NCBI GenBank assembly: GCA_013399855.1
Contig: VXAY01005956.1
Span: forward strand, 1,347,319 to 1,411,318
Origin: Oxyruncus cristatus
Taxonomy: Eukaryota > Chordata > Aves > Passeriformes > Cotingidae
Direction: 5' to 3'
DNA length: 64,000 nt
Shown here: positions 1-14,400 of the stretch, piece by piece
Layout of the letters: every line of letters begins with the position of its first letter
How positions within the stretch are numbered: the stretch's first letter is position 1
Made by a program: the position numbers and the translations under genes
The notes under the pieces: generated by a model
Databases searched by the model: none
Told to the model about the DNA's origin: nothing
What the model saw: only the letters and a program-made list of their open reading frames with translations

Positions 1-16
1 TTTTTTTTTTTTTTTT
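1..16 (-). repeat. Poly-T at the window edge
   Basis: The window opens with 16 T. On the minus strand this is a poly-A tract after 'agagctactgc'. Whether it is the tail of a retroposed copy cannot be judged because the tract is cut by the window. Confidence 0.85.
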
Positions 17-1414
17 GCAGTAGCTCTATTCTTTGAGAAGTAGAAGAGTGAAACAAAGACACTGAGTGCTGCCAGTGGTCCTCAGGCACAGAGGCCAGAG
101 CCAGAGCTGCAGAGCCCTCCATGAGTTTGAATAGCTTCACTCTCGCTGGATTAAATCAGGTTTGGATGTAGGAGCTTGATTTTCACTTTTTGGGTTGGTT
201 TGGTTCACTGTTTGCGAGCCCTAATGGGACAGAGCGGCCTTGCTTGCTGGGACCAGTCCTGCAGCCAGCCCAGGGCCAGATGCCCAGCTGGTGAAGGTGA
301 CCACATACCTTAGAGAGTTATGCCAGGTTACAGTTGCCTATGTTTTGTCTCTGTATGTTTTTTGACACATTATACTCGTGCCTACACTGTTAAAGACAGT
401 CACTGGTGCCTCCTTCTGTGACCAGAGCAGGCTCTCTGCAGCAGCAGGGACTGCAGGTTGTTGATGCAGCCCCTTGCACCTACAGAGCAGGCAGCAAGGG
501 TGCAAGGAGGGTCTGCTCTGCTCCCCACTTCTCAGGGCAGGATGGACACAGCCTGTAAATCCCGCTGGAGAGCAGCTGTGGTTTGTCAGGTTAAGTCCTG
601 TGGAGTTGTTATGGGTGCTAAAGTAATGCCAAGATCTTCCTATGGACCCAGTAGTTCATAAAGTATCAGAGGGCAGAGCAGGGCAATTCCTAGTGAGGCA
701 ACTAAAGTAAAATATAAATGGAAAGATGTAAACTTGATAATACAAATGAGTTTACTTTCCTTTTTATACAGCAGATGTTGTTTGACCTAGGAGAAAGGAT
801 AATATTATAGAAATGGAGATCAGTCTGAGGGGAAAAAATGAAGTCGTATAAAAATAAACCACAAATAACAGCTGCTTGAATTGTATTTCTAATATATCAG
901 TGTTGACAGCTCTCTCTGTCCCCCAGTTGAGCCAGGAATCTTATAGAAGTGGCTGGTAAAGAAGAGATGAGGAGGGATGCGTGCAGAGGCAGTGGAGAGG
1001 CAGAGATGATACTGCTTTGTGTCGGTGAGTGTCCTGGGCAGGAACAGCCTTTGGAGATGTGTGAGGGGATGTGGAGGTGTCGCTGCACAGCACATGGAGG
1101 GGCTCGGGGTCAGAGGCTCTTGCTGTCGGTTGCAGTGAGTAACACTCATCTGCAGTTAGGAACAACAAAGTAACAGGGCAGAATAGAGAATAGTAAAATA
1201 AACAGAATAAAATAATCCAAAATTGTGTTGTTGCCATAGTCTGAATGCCCATTTGGAGTGAGCTTTCTGAGGAGCATTAAATTGGTGTCCTGTGTTTATC
1301 TATGCCAGATGAGGAGCTGAGCTTAATGTGCAAGGGTGGTGCGTTACATCCTTTCGATGTAAGTGCAAAGCAAGTTTCTCACTCTCTAGTCTCAGTCAGT
1401 GGGAGAAATACTAC

Positions 1415-1463
<49 letters not shown>

Positions 1464-4400
1464 ATAAAAGATCCTGACTTTTCAGTGCAGCAGCTAGTGG
1501 TTTTGGACTGTCAAGACTGGGCTGTTCAGCCAGGACTGTGTGCCTAGGTTTGATTTGCATCGAGTGTTAAACGCCTCCTCTTTGACATCAAGTGGTCTCT
1601 GACAGGGGCTTAAGTTGAACGCAAAAAAAAAAAATAAAAAAAAAAAAATTAAGGCATTCCTTCATTGTTTGTGAACAGTTAGGCTGGAGCTGGCATGATA
1701 TGACTGTGAGAAAAACTGGCTGTGCTTTCCTTTGTGTGTGAGGAGCTGTGCCGTGGGCTGAGCGGCGCTGGGAGCCCGGGCAGGCACGGTGCAGCTCCGG
1801 CGTCCTGTCCGCGGCGCGCTCTAGAGCAAATAACACATTTTTATTTTTATACAAATGTGCATAACTTCATCCATTTCTTGTGGCTGCTCTGACAGGAAAA
1901 GGAAATTTATGACGCACATCACCCATTTATTTGGCACAGGCAGTGTTTATTGCTGAGGGAGGCATTCTCATGGAATTGATTGCACAATTTCCTCCTGGTG
2001 TACTGTTTTCAAGTAATATCCCAAGACCTCTGTGTGCTGAGATACAGGGACACTTCTTTAAGGCCCGCAGAATACTACAGCAGAGGGGGGAAAAAAGCCA
2101 CATAGTGGAAAATTAAATGTAAAAATACAGTTTTAATCACACTGTAAATCTGGGGCTCTCTCCACTCTGCTGGGAGTGTCTTTGGAAACACCCACTCCCA
2201 GTAGGTTAAATTTCTAGGTTTCTCCACAGAACTAAGAACAGCTTTGGATTCTATCACTGTTTCATTTTCACAGGTATGAAAGGTGGGGATTTTGTCCAGG
2301 GTTACTTGTGGTTCATACTTTAAGCACGCCTGGATGGTGGACGTGGGGTGTGGGGAGAAATTCTGCACTTCGAAAAAAGAGAAAGGTATATGCTTAGTGT
2401 GATGGTTTGCTGAAAGGGTGGGGTTGTTGCCTTTCCCAACAGGCGAAAAGGGGTTGAAACTATTAATGTCACAAAAGGCAGGATGAGAGGGGTTGTTGCC
2501 TTGATTCAAAGAACTGTGTAACAATTTATATTTTAAACTACTATGAATGGCACACCACAGAGAGAGAGAAACATTTCTCCTGGAAAAGGACTCTTGTTTT
2601 TTTTCTCTAATTTTATTTTATTATTTTTTAAAAATTATTTAATCTGCCCATACACATTCATTTGTACCAAATCTTTGGTACAGTAGTTGTCTCATTTGCA
2701 TTTGGAAAGGCATGGAGTTGGATGCTTGCACACAAATATGTGCCAGGTGATGACACTGGTTACAAGTAATCATGGACTGAAGATTGCAACCAGAAAATTC
2801 AGAGCTCTTTTTTGAAAAGATGGCTCAAAGTGCAGGGATGGAAAAACAGTGGTGCATAACAGCAGTTATAGACAATAGATTGTGCTCCCTTCCACTCCAT
2901 GGGGAATGTCAGTGACAACCCCACATGTATCTGCATGCTGAAGGTACACATTGCTTCTGAAAGAGTTGCCTGATGAATAACTTTTTTTCTTTCCTGTCTG
3001 CCTGGTGAATGGCTCCTCACCTGCTTCACTCTCCTGATTTCTTGGAGGGGAGTTTGGCAGCCAGCACAGCTTTAATTTTATAATTTCACTTCTCTGGTGT
3101 CTCTGTTGGGTTTCTGCTAACTTCACAATTATTCTTTCAGGCTCCAGATGAAAGCGATCTCCTCCTAAGCTTCTGTTTTCACACTTCTGAACGGCAGCTT
3201 CCTCATCTCAGCCTCCTGATGCTCCTCCTCGGGGCTCGAAGCTGGGGACCAGCTTGAGCCCTGAGTGTCAGTTCTGCAGCTCCCGGGTGTACAGCTGTGG
3301 CGTGGGCTGGAGTGGGTGTTTGTTAGCACAGGGGAAGCTCGCTGGTAATGGCCTTTTGTATGTGCTGACCTCTGAACCAGAAACGAGATTCAAACCTCAG
3401 AGGAGACCGGTGATTAATCAAATTGGGGATCAAATGTGACTCAACCTTTAGATCCCCAGCTGAGGTTGTGTCCACGGCTGATTAAGAGAGGAAAATATAT
3501 TTAGCTATTTACGGCTGTATCTCCCTCTGAAAGAGGAACAAGGCACCACGGATAAACATATTTATGTTTGTTAGATGTGCAAATTGTGGTTCCTTTGAAA
3601 ACCTCACAGTTTATCATAAAGCCTCAGAAAGCACAGGGCTGTTTATTGACGCTAGAGGACTTCCTGAGACTGTGCCATGGCCATCGCTGCTCGGAGTGTT
3701 TGACACAGGCTGGCACGTCCACCAGGGAAAAACGCCCAGGCATTGCCATCTGCACATGAAAGACTAAAGGTGGCTCCAAGCAGTCCTCTGTAGGAGATAA
3801 TTTTCTCCCTCAATTAGGTTACACTTTCTAGATGCTGCACCTCAGAGGCCTATGCTCTTCCCAAGCCCAGCTCTCCAGTCAGTCAGTGGCAAACAGAACA
3901 TACAAACTTCCTATTGCTAATATATTTCACAGTGCTGTGTGATATTAGCAAACTCCAAATAGCTGTCAAGACCTCAAGGTATTCTGGAACATCCTTTGAT
4001 GTTACCAAGTAATGCATTTTCCATATTATTCCTTTGAACACATTATATATGCAAAGTTTAGCACTTATAGGAGAGGTGGAATTATCATACAATAAGATAT
4101 TTTTTCCTCTAGTTCTTTCATGGCTCATAACATATAAAATTTCTCCTTAAAATCCAGGCTAGGAACTCAAACTTAATTTATACAGTATTGAAAACATTAC
4201 AGGGCATAAATCAGTTCAATTTTTAAAGTTCCTGTATGATATTTTCAGAGCAGCCAAATTCCTTCATTCGCCTGGACTCCTTCCAAAATTCTGCCAGCGC
4301 TCATGGAAATCTAAATAACTTTGGAGAAAAAGCAGGTTTTCTGTGGAGGCTCAGATTACCCTGTCACCCTTCCTCCACTGCAGACAGGCCTCTGATAAAC

Positions 4401-7400
4401 ATGGAGAATAGGGACAGGGAAATTACTTCATTACTTCATGTCCTTTTCAATTACAAACATCAAGGAGTCTGAGCCTCCTGCCAGCTCACGCCCCAGACCC
4501 TTGCAAATTTGTGGCTTTCAAAAGCCAACAGTTGCATTTCCTTTGCCAGCAGGGATAAGCGATAGAAAGCGAGCAGGGGAGCTCACTTGAATTTTATTTC
4601 TGAGTGTTATTTAAAAAGTTTCAAATCTCAGCTCTGTTTATTTAAAGTAGGACTCCAGCTGAAATGTAAGTCTGTGAACTAGAAAAGTGATCAAAACAGG
4701 ACTGCACCTTTCTTTCTTTTCTGAGAATTAATCACTTAGTGGTGGTGTGTTACTGTAATCTTCCTGTGATCACTTAACCTGGAAGTGGTACTTCCAGAGA
4801 GCTTCGTGATATTCTCCTGCTGGCATCTTCAGATCTACTATTTGTACCATTCATCTGTTTTCACAGCACTTGAGGATAATGCATTCCTTTTCTACCAGCT
4901 TTGCTTTGTGTTTTGATTTACACCTAAAGAAACAAGTGCATTTTCTTTGATGTAATTTTTCCATTATTGATGAACTAATATTACAAAACTAAGGCTTTTT
5001 AAGATCTTACTTAGAAACCTCGTTATTTCTACCAAATAGCAAAAAAAAGTAAACCCCAGTCTCAGAACATTGTGGCAGCACTGAATCTGATTTCCTGCTT
5101 AAGGCACAAATCATACAGGCTCAACCTCTGCTCAGTTTTTAGGTCTGTGCTTAAAGTCACTGAAATAGAAGCCTGTGTTTGGGTTAACCACAGGTGTCTG
5201 TGTATAGCTCTGGGAGGTTTTCCGGGATTATTCTGTTCCTCTTTTTTTACACCAGGATTCTGCAGCGTGGGCTCAGGTGACTTGGTACCTCAACTGGCCA
5301 GATGTCTGCCCTGCAGTGGTGTATGTCCTGGTCACCTTTGAGATCATCTTTGTGATCAGGAGAGAAGTAAGGGAGAGGAGGACCTGTGAAAAGGTTGTGG
5401 CGTTCTTCAGTACTTCACAATTCAGGTTTTGCTTTGATATGAATTCAAAAATCTAAACATTCTTGTGAAATGAATCTGCAGTGGGTGTGGGTAGAACAAA
5501 CAGCTGATGACATGGAAACCAAGAGGCTATTTAGAAATTCTCACTACAGCTTTTCCCAAGTTTTACTTCTTTCTTACTTGCACATTACTTGAATACTTCT
5601 GTTTAAGTCAGTGGGAATTTTTCTAAGTGAAATTGAAGTTGTTACCTAGAAGGTGTGCTTAATCTTTTTGATGCTATTGAAGCTTCATCCCTTGGCTGGA
5701 ACTCTCCTGGATTCAGGCTCTGTGTGGGTAGGTACATGCATGTATTTGTGTGTGTGTTTGCTTCTTGATGTTCTCTGCTACCTCTTGGGCCATAAATATT
5801 GTGTGAACCACAACAGAGACATGTCTACTGCTGGTATCAGCCCAAGTGTGGAAGTACATAAAACAAGAAAGTACTAAGGAAAAGTTCACCAGGCTTGGAA
5901 ACTCCCAGCTGGCCAGGTCTGGGCTTTGGGAGCTGCCTGGAATGAATGATCTGTACCTGGAATAATTCTGTGTGCTCACTGACACTCTAAGATAGGATGC
6001 CAAAACAGGTTTTTTGCATAATGCTAAGGTCACAATGATGTAGGTATTTGTTAGTTAATGGAAATTTTGTATGCACTGTAAGCAATTTTTCCTTTTAAGA
6101 GGGAAAACTGATGGACTGTTGTTCTATTTGCTGATATGTAATAAGGAAAGGTGTATCACCCCAAGAATCCTATTGCTGTGACAAATCACAAGAAGGGGAG
6201 TAAGACAGTGCCTGCTAAAGGTAGCCTGTGCAAATCCAGTACATTCCAAATCCATGGAGTGAAATACTGTTTGGAATAAAATATGATAGAAACATTTCTG
6301 GAAATATAACTCCACTGGCTAGTTCACCACCTGGACTTAGTTTTCATATTGTAAGAGAGTAATTAAATTTTTATTCTTTTTAAATTATAGCCTTCCCCCC
6401 CCCTCCCCAATATCAGTTCTCTTGTCTTCCCACTGAAGCAAGCACTGTTAAGCTGCTATAACTTTAAGAGCATGAAAGCAAATGTTGTAAAGAGGTCACT
6501 GTAAAGGTCACGCAGCAGGTTTGATGTGTCAGTGGATAAATGATGGGATCACATCTGGAACAGTTTGGTGAATAAATAAAATGTGAAAGCTCATATATCA
6601 CTGCCCACCTTCCAATCTGTAAGGGAAAGAGAAAATAAATTCTCTAATAACCTTGTAAAGCACATAAAAGATATTGAATAAACTCTTGAAATTTTGTGAC
6701 TAAAACTGTCTGTATTAAATAATGATTTTAAGAGTGGCAAAAAGCTTGAAATACAGTATGAGTCTTCCTTGTAAAATGTTGTTTTATTTTATGGTTTATT
6801 TATTAGGCTATACTTGGATAGCTTTGAAAAATATAATTTTGAGTTTAACTATGTGTTATTGAAACACTCTTCCTTTAGATATGTCCCCCAGAGGTATTTT
6901 ATATTTACACTTAGGGAAAAGAATTTTCAATTTTTATTACACAGTACTGCATTATTGCTTATACTGCCACTATATTCTGCCTTCTGCAAGTAACATTAAT
7001 ATATGCATATTTTACTGCCATTACCTTCAAAAGGCCTTAGAAAACCCATAGGTCTAAAATGATTTCTCTAAGTTGGTCATTACTGACTACTGAGTTAAGA
7101 TACAACAGGCTGTATATTGTTTTACTGGGCCATTAATAATAAGCCCCTGTGAGCTGTAAGACAGCAAGCTAGAAACTGAGTAATTTCAGTCACAAAAGGA
7201 ATGTACAGTATTAATAAAAGGCTCATAGAAACCTGTTCTGAAGTGTGAATGCCTTGGGTGTCTGAGGAGGCACTCAAGGCAGGGGGTGAGTTTTGATCTC
7301 CAGACTCCTGCAAGCAGCTCCCTGGGATGTGAGTGGCAGTGGCAGGGGCTGGTGTGGCTGTGTGGGGAAGTATCACACTCGTGTGGAAAAACGAAACACG

Positions 7401-10400
7401 CAGATGTGTGATGTACAGTCACTGGCAACAGCTACAGAGGAGTCTTGGTGCCCATTTTCCCCCCTTGCACAGAGCACTGCAGCGCCCCAGCCGTGCTCTG
7501 AGGCACAGAGCCACGCGTGCCACGCTCTGCTGGAGGCCCCGGCACCGGGCAGGCATCGGGTGCACCCAAACACAGGCTGTGCTGGGGGAGTAGCAGACAA
7601 ATTAGTCATGTCACTCCCACAGTTTTACTGGGAAGGAAGAGCTGAAACCAGTGCCTAATGTAGTCATGGGGAAAGTGTCATCAGCTTCAGCCATCTGGGA
7701 GCAACAGGGTGAACGCTGTTGTTGGAGGGTATGGGTGTAGGAAAGTGTGGAGTGGATGGCTGGAAAATGAAGGCACGGTGAGTAGGCTGTGAGTGCTGGG
7801 ATAGTTCCTGAAGAAACCTGAAATGTCACCCACTAATGCTTGTTTGACTCCTGCCTTTCACACGTGCAATGTCTGAGGTAGATGACGGAACAAGAATTAA
7901 AAAAAGGATAGGCAAAGTCTAAGCTGGTTATAACCACAAATGCAGCTTTTATTCTGGAAGGCCATGTTGCCTGTAACCTTTAACTTAAACTTGGAAATCA
8001 CAGTTGATTTTGCGACTTAGCTAAAAATGACTGAAACTGATGCCAGGAAGCAAATCAATGACTTACAAGAACACTTTATTTTCCCAAGTATGATCTTGTT
8101 GCACATAGGTCAATCCTGCAATTTCTCCGATTCATTTACTGAGCTCCACCTTAATGTGGATTTGGTTTCTTGTCCCTGTCAGGCAGCTGTTCTAAATATC
8201 TTATTCCTTTGATGAGCCAAAACCCCTTCAAGTATCCAGCTCATACGTTATAGCCAACTTAGCCCCATTAAATTTTTTGGCAAATGTATGGTCATGTGGT
8301 CTTTGAAGACAGCCATATTTAATACAACTCCTTGCAGCTTTTTTTTCCTCAGAGGAAAGGTAATTTAACTTACAGAGAGAATTTTATACTTTAGCACAGG
8401 TTTCTGATTCCCTGAGCAGAGCAGTGAGTGTGTCTGTCCTGCCACGGAAACTTGGGCTTTTCTCTTTGATTTTCCTCTGAAGGATTCTTGTTACTCTAAG
8501 GACAAGCAGGAACATGTGAAACACTCCACAGAGAGTGACAGAGCTGGGGCAGAATGTGACACCTGTTTGAAGGCAACAGGAGTTGTAAAAGCAGCAATTT
8601 CTTTAGCAGAGACATGATGAGGTGCTGTGTTGAGATAGTCTTGGCCAGTAGCAGTGATCCATGAGTCTCTCTGCAGAAATGAAACTTACTTTTTGCTCAG
8701 CTTTATTCAGCTTAAATTTTTGTTTTTGCGAGCTGAATTCTGTTCATTTAGACCTGGGTCTATCTGAGGGTCTGCATAATAGGTCAGTGGTTTTCTCTTT
8801 TTATTGTATTGCCTCACTCGCGCCCACTGGCACTGTGGCCACTGATAAACCTTTATGCATTAACCTGCTGAGAGGAGGGATGGGAGAACCTCACATTGCA
8901 GCTACAAGATAGAATGCTGCCACCGAACCCTGGACAATTTTGTGCCACTAATCTTTTGCTCTGACTAATATAGCTAGATACACTACCAAGACCTTTCAGT
9001 GATGGAAATCGTGTCTAGATCTAGTAAGCAGAGTAGTAAGAAGACTGGGTGATAAATACATTAGGAGGAACTGGTTTTGATTGTGTGTTTGGCAACTTTT
9101 TGAGGATACACATGGTTTAGGGTGTCACTTCTATAATCTGTGTTAAGAGAATACTATGGCTGCAAAATAGCGGAATTACCTTTGACCACTTACAGTCCAA
9201 ACTTCTTATATCTATAGGTAGCAATAGGTTGTTTTGTAGGAAACTTGCATATGAAGAGGGATAATCTTCTTTCTATGTTGAATTTAACATCCATTACTTG
9301 AATGTCCAGTTGTCTTCCTGTTTCTTTATCCAGCCCAGACTTAGGATGGATATGGATTTCTAGGCCATATATAGTTGTCCATGTCTGTGATGCCATTCAT
9401 GTGACTGTAGAATAATGTATGTACAAAAGCAAACAAAATTAAAGTCACCCAGGGAAATAGAACAGTAGTAAAGCATAAATTTTGCTTCCTTTTCTGGAGA
9501 TGTGAAATTTTAGTATTGTTGACTTTTTGAGGAGCATTTTTCTTAGCAAGAAGACTCTAACTCTTCCCATCAGAGCCCAGTCCAAAGCAGACCCTTCTAC
9601 CCCATCACAGAAACGTGCCTGGAGGTGGGTAGTCTGCAGCCATTAGGGCCTTGGGGGAACAGCCCATGAGGAGAAAGACATGACACAGATGTTGCCTGTG
9701 AGGTGACTTATGCAATCACAGAGAAAGCATTTGAGGATGGGTGGCTATCAGAAGGTCAGTTTTTGTAACCAGCTGATGATTTTGTCACTGTCTGCTCCAG
9801 AGGTGCAGCCTCCACTTTCAGCAGGCAACATTAGCCTGGGAGAAGGTTTGTGGTTCTGGAACTTGCCAGGGTTTCAACCCCCAGCTGAGAGCCAAGGCTG
9901 CATGTCTTGCACCCAAGTCCCGCAGGCAGACCCTTTCAGGCTTCATTCTACCTCATCTTGCAGCTGCAGAGGGAGGCATAAACCCACCCTTAAATCAAGT
10001 GGTTCAAAGTCCATAAATTAACCTTTGCAAGCCTGCACTGAATTGCTACATACACAACCTTGTTGGTAGCAAATGGTGAAGCTGGGAAGAAAAGCCAGGA
10101 GCCCTAATTTCATGGCTGTGTTCCTGGCTCTGTCATTCTAGCCCAGCACAAGACAGTGTCTCTCAGATTTCACTGGTGGCTAAGCACAGGAATATCACAG
10201 CTCATCTGGCCCTAATCCCACAGTTCTTTGCCCCACTGATACCCTCACTGTATTTTTGGAGCCAATTACTAGTTTCCTGTGGGATGTCTTCAACTTCCCT
10301 GTATTTTTCTGAGAAGTTTTAATCTTGAGGGAATGACTGGGTTTAGAGACATGCACAGCAGAACAACTATGCTGCAAAGAATATGGTTTTAATCAGAGTG

Positions 10401-11027
10401 AAGCAATACTTCTGTTAATTGTGTTGTGTGTACTCTGTGATAGAGGAGATCTTATGCTGTTTCCTCCTTCATACCATGCGACATCTTGTGTTTTCTATTC
10501 CCTGCCAGAAGCCATCAAATCTTCTTGAAATTCAGTTGAACAACTGTCCTTGCAAAGAAGAGGTTAGCCGATGATATTGTAGGCTGAAGGAAAACTATGA
10601 GATTGAGGAAGAAAATACAAATCTATCAAAATTATAAAGATCATGGTAAATACTCATAAAATTGGAGCTGTTGCCATGCTGTTAGAAGATCCGGTCATTT
10701 TAGTTTTGAAGCATTTCAGCACATTTACAAACTGTGGTCAGCTCAACATGCTGCTAAATCAATACCTGAAACACTCTTTTGGCTTTTGCAACTTGGTTCT
10801 TGCATCTGGCTTTTCTGGGGGAGGGTGCTGGTCTTTGAAAATTTACTGTAACAGAACATATACGAGGTGAGATGTGATGCATGGCTGAGGGGAGGATCAG
10901 ACCAATAATCCATGGTAGGGCTACATTATGGCTCTACAATCCCCCATCCATCTATGTCAGGCGAGTATGCTTTAAATGGGAAGGGGTAGCCATTGGAACA
11001 TGTAAGATTAATAGGTGATGTGTGTGT
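17..11027. other. Intergenic DNA, no gene seen
   Basis: All open frames are short and without recognisable domains. The longest (2075-2524, minus, 149 codons) crosses a stretch at about 2398-2520 with a doubled 'ggggttgttgcctt', which may be an old LTR fragment but is not identifiable. A GC-rich, CpG-bearing spot lies at 1740-1830 and another at 7480-7590. Otherwise the sequence is AT-rich and featureless. Confidence 0.6.
1416..1461 (+). repeat. A46 homopolymer
   Basis: A pure run of 46 A, the longest homopolymer in the window. It is followed by gaataaaag. No retroposed gene is recognisable before it and no clear target-site duplication is seen. A second A-rich stretch lies at 1622-1648. Confidence 0.95.
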
Positions 11028-11470
11028 TAATTACAGGATCATAGATGTTGGGTTTGGAGTGGTCTTTATAGACTGTTGAGTCAAGTCACTGGGATCTCTT
11101 GCGGTTTACCCCAGGTATTTTCCCTCTGAGAGAGCTTGCTGGCGTCGGCTGGAATGTGTCTGTTGATAATGCTCGTGCTGCTTCTCTCCTCAGAGGGCTC
11201 CGCTGTTGAATTACTGTTCCTGTTGGAAAGTTTTTTCTTGTTATCTAATCTAAACTTGCCCTCCTTTAATTTAAAGCCATTACCTCTTGTAGTACATTGC
11301 ACTTGGCCAACCTTAAATAAGTCTTTCTTCTCCTTTACATTATTTCCCCTCAAGTATTAATTACCTCCAACACTTCTCTTTATTTCTCTAAGCTATTTAG
11401 GTTAACTTCCCTTAACCTTTCTTCGAACCCTCCTCTCAAAGGTTACGTTAGCTGACATATTGTCTTGAAA
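11028..11470 (-). mobile_element. Ancient CR1/L3-like LINE 3' fragment
   Basis: The plus strand starts with a decayed CR1 tail (acaggatcatagatgttggg ... gttgagtcaagtca). It continues with the antisense of a CR1/L3 3' end: 'ttgttatctaatctaaactt', 'gccattacctcttgta', and then a block resembling 'tctctaagctatttaggtt'. The order and spacing match CR1-type elements inserted on the minus strand. Divergence is much higher than in the 59437 copy, so this is an older family. Open frames across it (11081-11353 minus, 11136-11360 plus) are by-products of the element. Confidence 0.65.
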
Positions 11471-14400
11471 ATGTTAACTGTTGCTAAAAGCACTTCTCAT
11501 AGAGCACGCTCCTACCGAGCATGCAGCTGGATAAATACGTGGTGACCTTTTTTCCTAGGAGCTCTCGTGGTCATAGCATGGTCATGTACATGATTCTTAA
11601 CTACTGATTTCCCAGCAATGTAATCCACGTTCTCTGCTTTTGTTTGTAAATAAATCAGGGCTCACTTGAGAGTAAAGGAGCTGACCCGAAAAGTTCCAGA
11701 TATGAGTGTCTGTGTGTGTATGGGCTGGCAGTAAAATCTGAATTGTTGCCTTCTAGAGGCCAGATTCTGTCCATCAATGCCTTGAGATTACTGAGGAAGC
11801 ATGGAACAGCACAGAGGGTTTCGTGCTGTGCACCCTTCTCTTTTAGAGGATCTGAGAGACTTGCAGCCTTGGTTGGCTCTTGTAACTGGGGGCTGGAAGC
11901 CTGTCTGTGGTCAGGACTTTGTTTGGTGGAAATTCAATTGTATAACTGGGGTTTACAACTGATGTAGACCCCAAAACATAACTACTTATAGTCACTAGCT
12001 GGGAAGTGAAGCTGTCCAGAAATCCTTCACCTCTGTCCTCCCCTTAGTAGGATTATTCCTACCACGAAATGGTAGGAATACCTTCCAAAAATTCACAGAG
12101 GAAGGTGTCTGTGCTCTCCTGGGCACGTGGGCTAATTTTGCAGCTGCTAATGCGGGGCCCTTATGGACGAAGTGCCATCGGAGTATTTCTGCTCACTTAC
12201 CTTGGAACTGGTCAGAATCTGGTCCTTAATCAAGAATCGTTTTGTCAGGAGGAAAAAGTTTTGCTCTACTGGTCTGAGCAAGGGACACGCAGATAGGAGA
12301 AATTATGTTATCCCTTTACAACCTAGCCATTAAACTCCACACGGGAACATCTGTTTCCTTCATATTCTTCACACAGGATGAGGGTTTCACTCTCAAAGAC
12401 AAGGAGCTTTGCTATCACGTTGTATATTTTATTCCATTCCCCCCTTTCACTTTTTCCAGAGGAGATTGGAGGTGTTATTTGATACCTGTCAGAAAAGAGC
12501 CCATCTCTTACAGCGTAGGCTTCTTGTGTTGCCTCCGAGACCCTCCAGTGTTGCTTGTTCCATCAGGGAGTTAAAACATTCAAATTGATGCAAGCAAGAT
12601 GAGAACAACCTGAGATTCTGGAAGAGTGTTTTTCGTTAACAGTTGTTCCCAGACCAAAAAAAAAAAAAAAAAATTTAAGGACCTCTGCATTTAGGGGAGA
12701 GTAAAATTTGTGAGAAGGCACCTCCATCTCACACATGCATCCAGTTTGCTGGCTGACAGAAGCTGCATATCCAGCGTGCCCAGTTTCTCTCATGCCTGAC
12801 AACAAGCTCCTCGGGATCTTGTTTTAGAAGCATATGAACAGTGGTAAAACTGAGGTTTGCTGAATTCTTGCCCAGAGCTATTCTGACTCATCATATGGTA
12901 TATTCACATGTAACTCATTTTTCCAGCAAATCTTTACTCCAGACCTCAAAGAGGATACAGGAATGAATGAAGAGTTGCTGTTTCTTTTCTAAAAGTTTAT
13001 GGGGAAACAGATTCTTTCCTATTTCTGTGGTCCTGATTGCATTTTCAAGCCTGATGCTGCTCTTGGTGCTGTTTTAAATCCAGTACTTGAAAATGTTCCA
13101 GAATAAAGGGAAATACTTATAGTAGTTGTGCAGATGAAATGATCAGGTGACAGGTGATAATTTGGTGTAAAAAGGCAAGTGAAAGTGTATTTATGAATAT
13201 GCCATTCTCTCAGGCAGTGAGAAAAGCAACCCTTTTTAAATTTTTTATTTTAAACCATCTTATGTGCCACATTAAAATGGACAATAAAAGGCAAATTCTG
13301 ATCTCCAGGTTTTCACCTTGCAATAGCTGCTTACTTTTTTCTGACAGAAGCCCACTAGCATAATCTTACAGTCAGAAATGAAGCGTGGAGAAGCTCTGTG
13401 ATGGCCCAGGGCCTGGCTGGCTTAGTGATGAAGTTTTCAGCTACCAGTTGTGAGCCTTGATCTCCTGTTGCTCTGCTGTTCCCTCCTTCCAAGGTGTGTT
13501 ATTATCAGCAGTCATGAACCAGTGATCCCTCCTGTGGCAGTGTAATTTCTGGAAGGAATTCCCTAAAGGGAAAATTCAATACTGACTTTGAATCCTTAAA
13601 CTGAAAATCTGTTCTATATTGGTGCTACTTGACCAGTGAGCACCTCGTTGTGCAGGAATAGCATAGTGGGACCAGAATCCACCAGGGAATATCCTTGAGG
13701 AACCCTGGAAAATCCTTTATTTGACCAAGCTGGGCACAAGGTTAGGGGGTGAATTTTTTTACATCTGATAGCTTAAGGATGCTCTCCCTCCCCATGGAGG
13801 AGATAGCAGAATCCTCTGCAGGATTAGTATTCCCAGAAGGTATGGAGTGGTTGTGATGACTGCTGTCAGTGTGGGCACTGGAGCCTCCACAGTGCTGTGG
13901 GTACAAGGGGAGCAAACGTGTGGAGTGCAGCTCAATCTCCTGCTCTCTGGATTGCTCTCTGCAGAGAGGGAATGGTGGAAATGGTGATTCTACCACTCAC
14001 ATTGGATGCCTGCACCACAATAGCACTGTTTGGTGCAGGAACCTCCTTTGAAACATTCCCAGAACTCCTGATTTTGCAAACCTCCTGCTGTCTGCCAACA
14101 CACGCGCACTTTTAGTCCCACAGAAGCCAGAAATCAATGAATCGTGCAGAGACATCTCTAGAGGATCATCTTTGGCATTAAATGGGGAATGATTGTTCAT
14201 ACAGAATGTGAGAATGGGAAAAACAAATGTGGCACCCTCTTGAACGGGTTGATTTATGATAGCAGAAGAGTTGGGAAGTACAAAGCTGCCTTCCGGGACC
14301 AGCTAATTTCATGTTTTAGTTGCTTGTAAATAAGTGAGTTTCAGATAAATGCACCCATCTAGCTGACTGCACGTTTCATTACTGGGAGGATTAAGCTAGT

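Noticed and set aside
2075..2524. 149-codon minus-strand frame that looks partly protein-like
   Set aside because: No family recognised. Part of it crosses a doubled 'ggggttgttgcctt' segment that may be an old LTR. Not enough to call a gene or an element.
10885..10960. 'ggatcagaccaataatccat' as a SINE-like motif, with a partner at 44935-44965 (agaacataagaacg)
   Set aside because: Both recall a known reptile-type repeat head, but the matches are too short and decayed to support an element.
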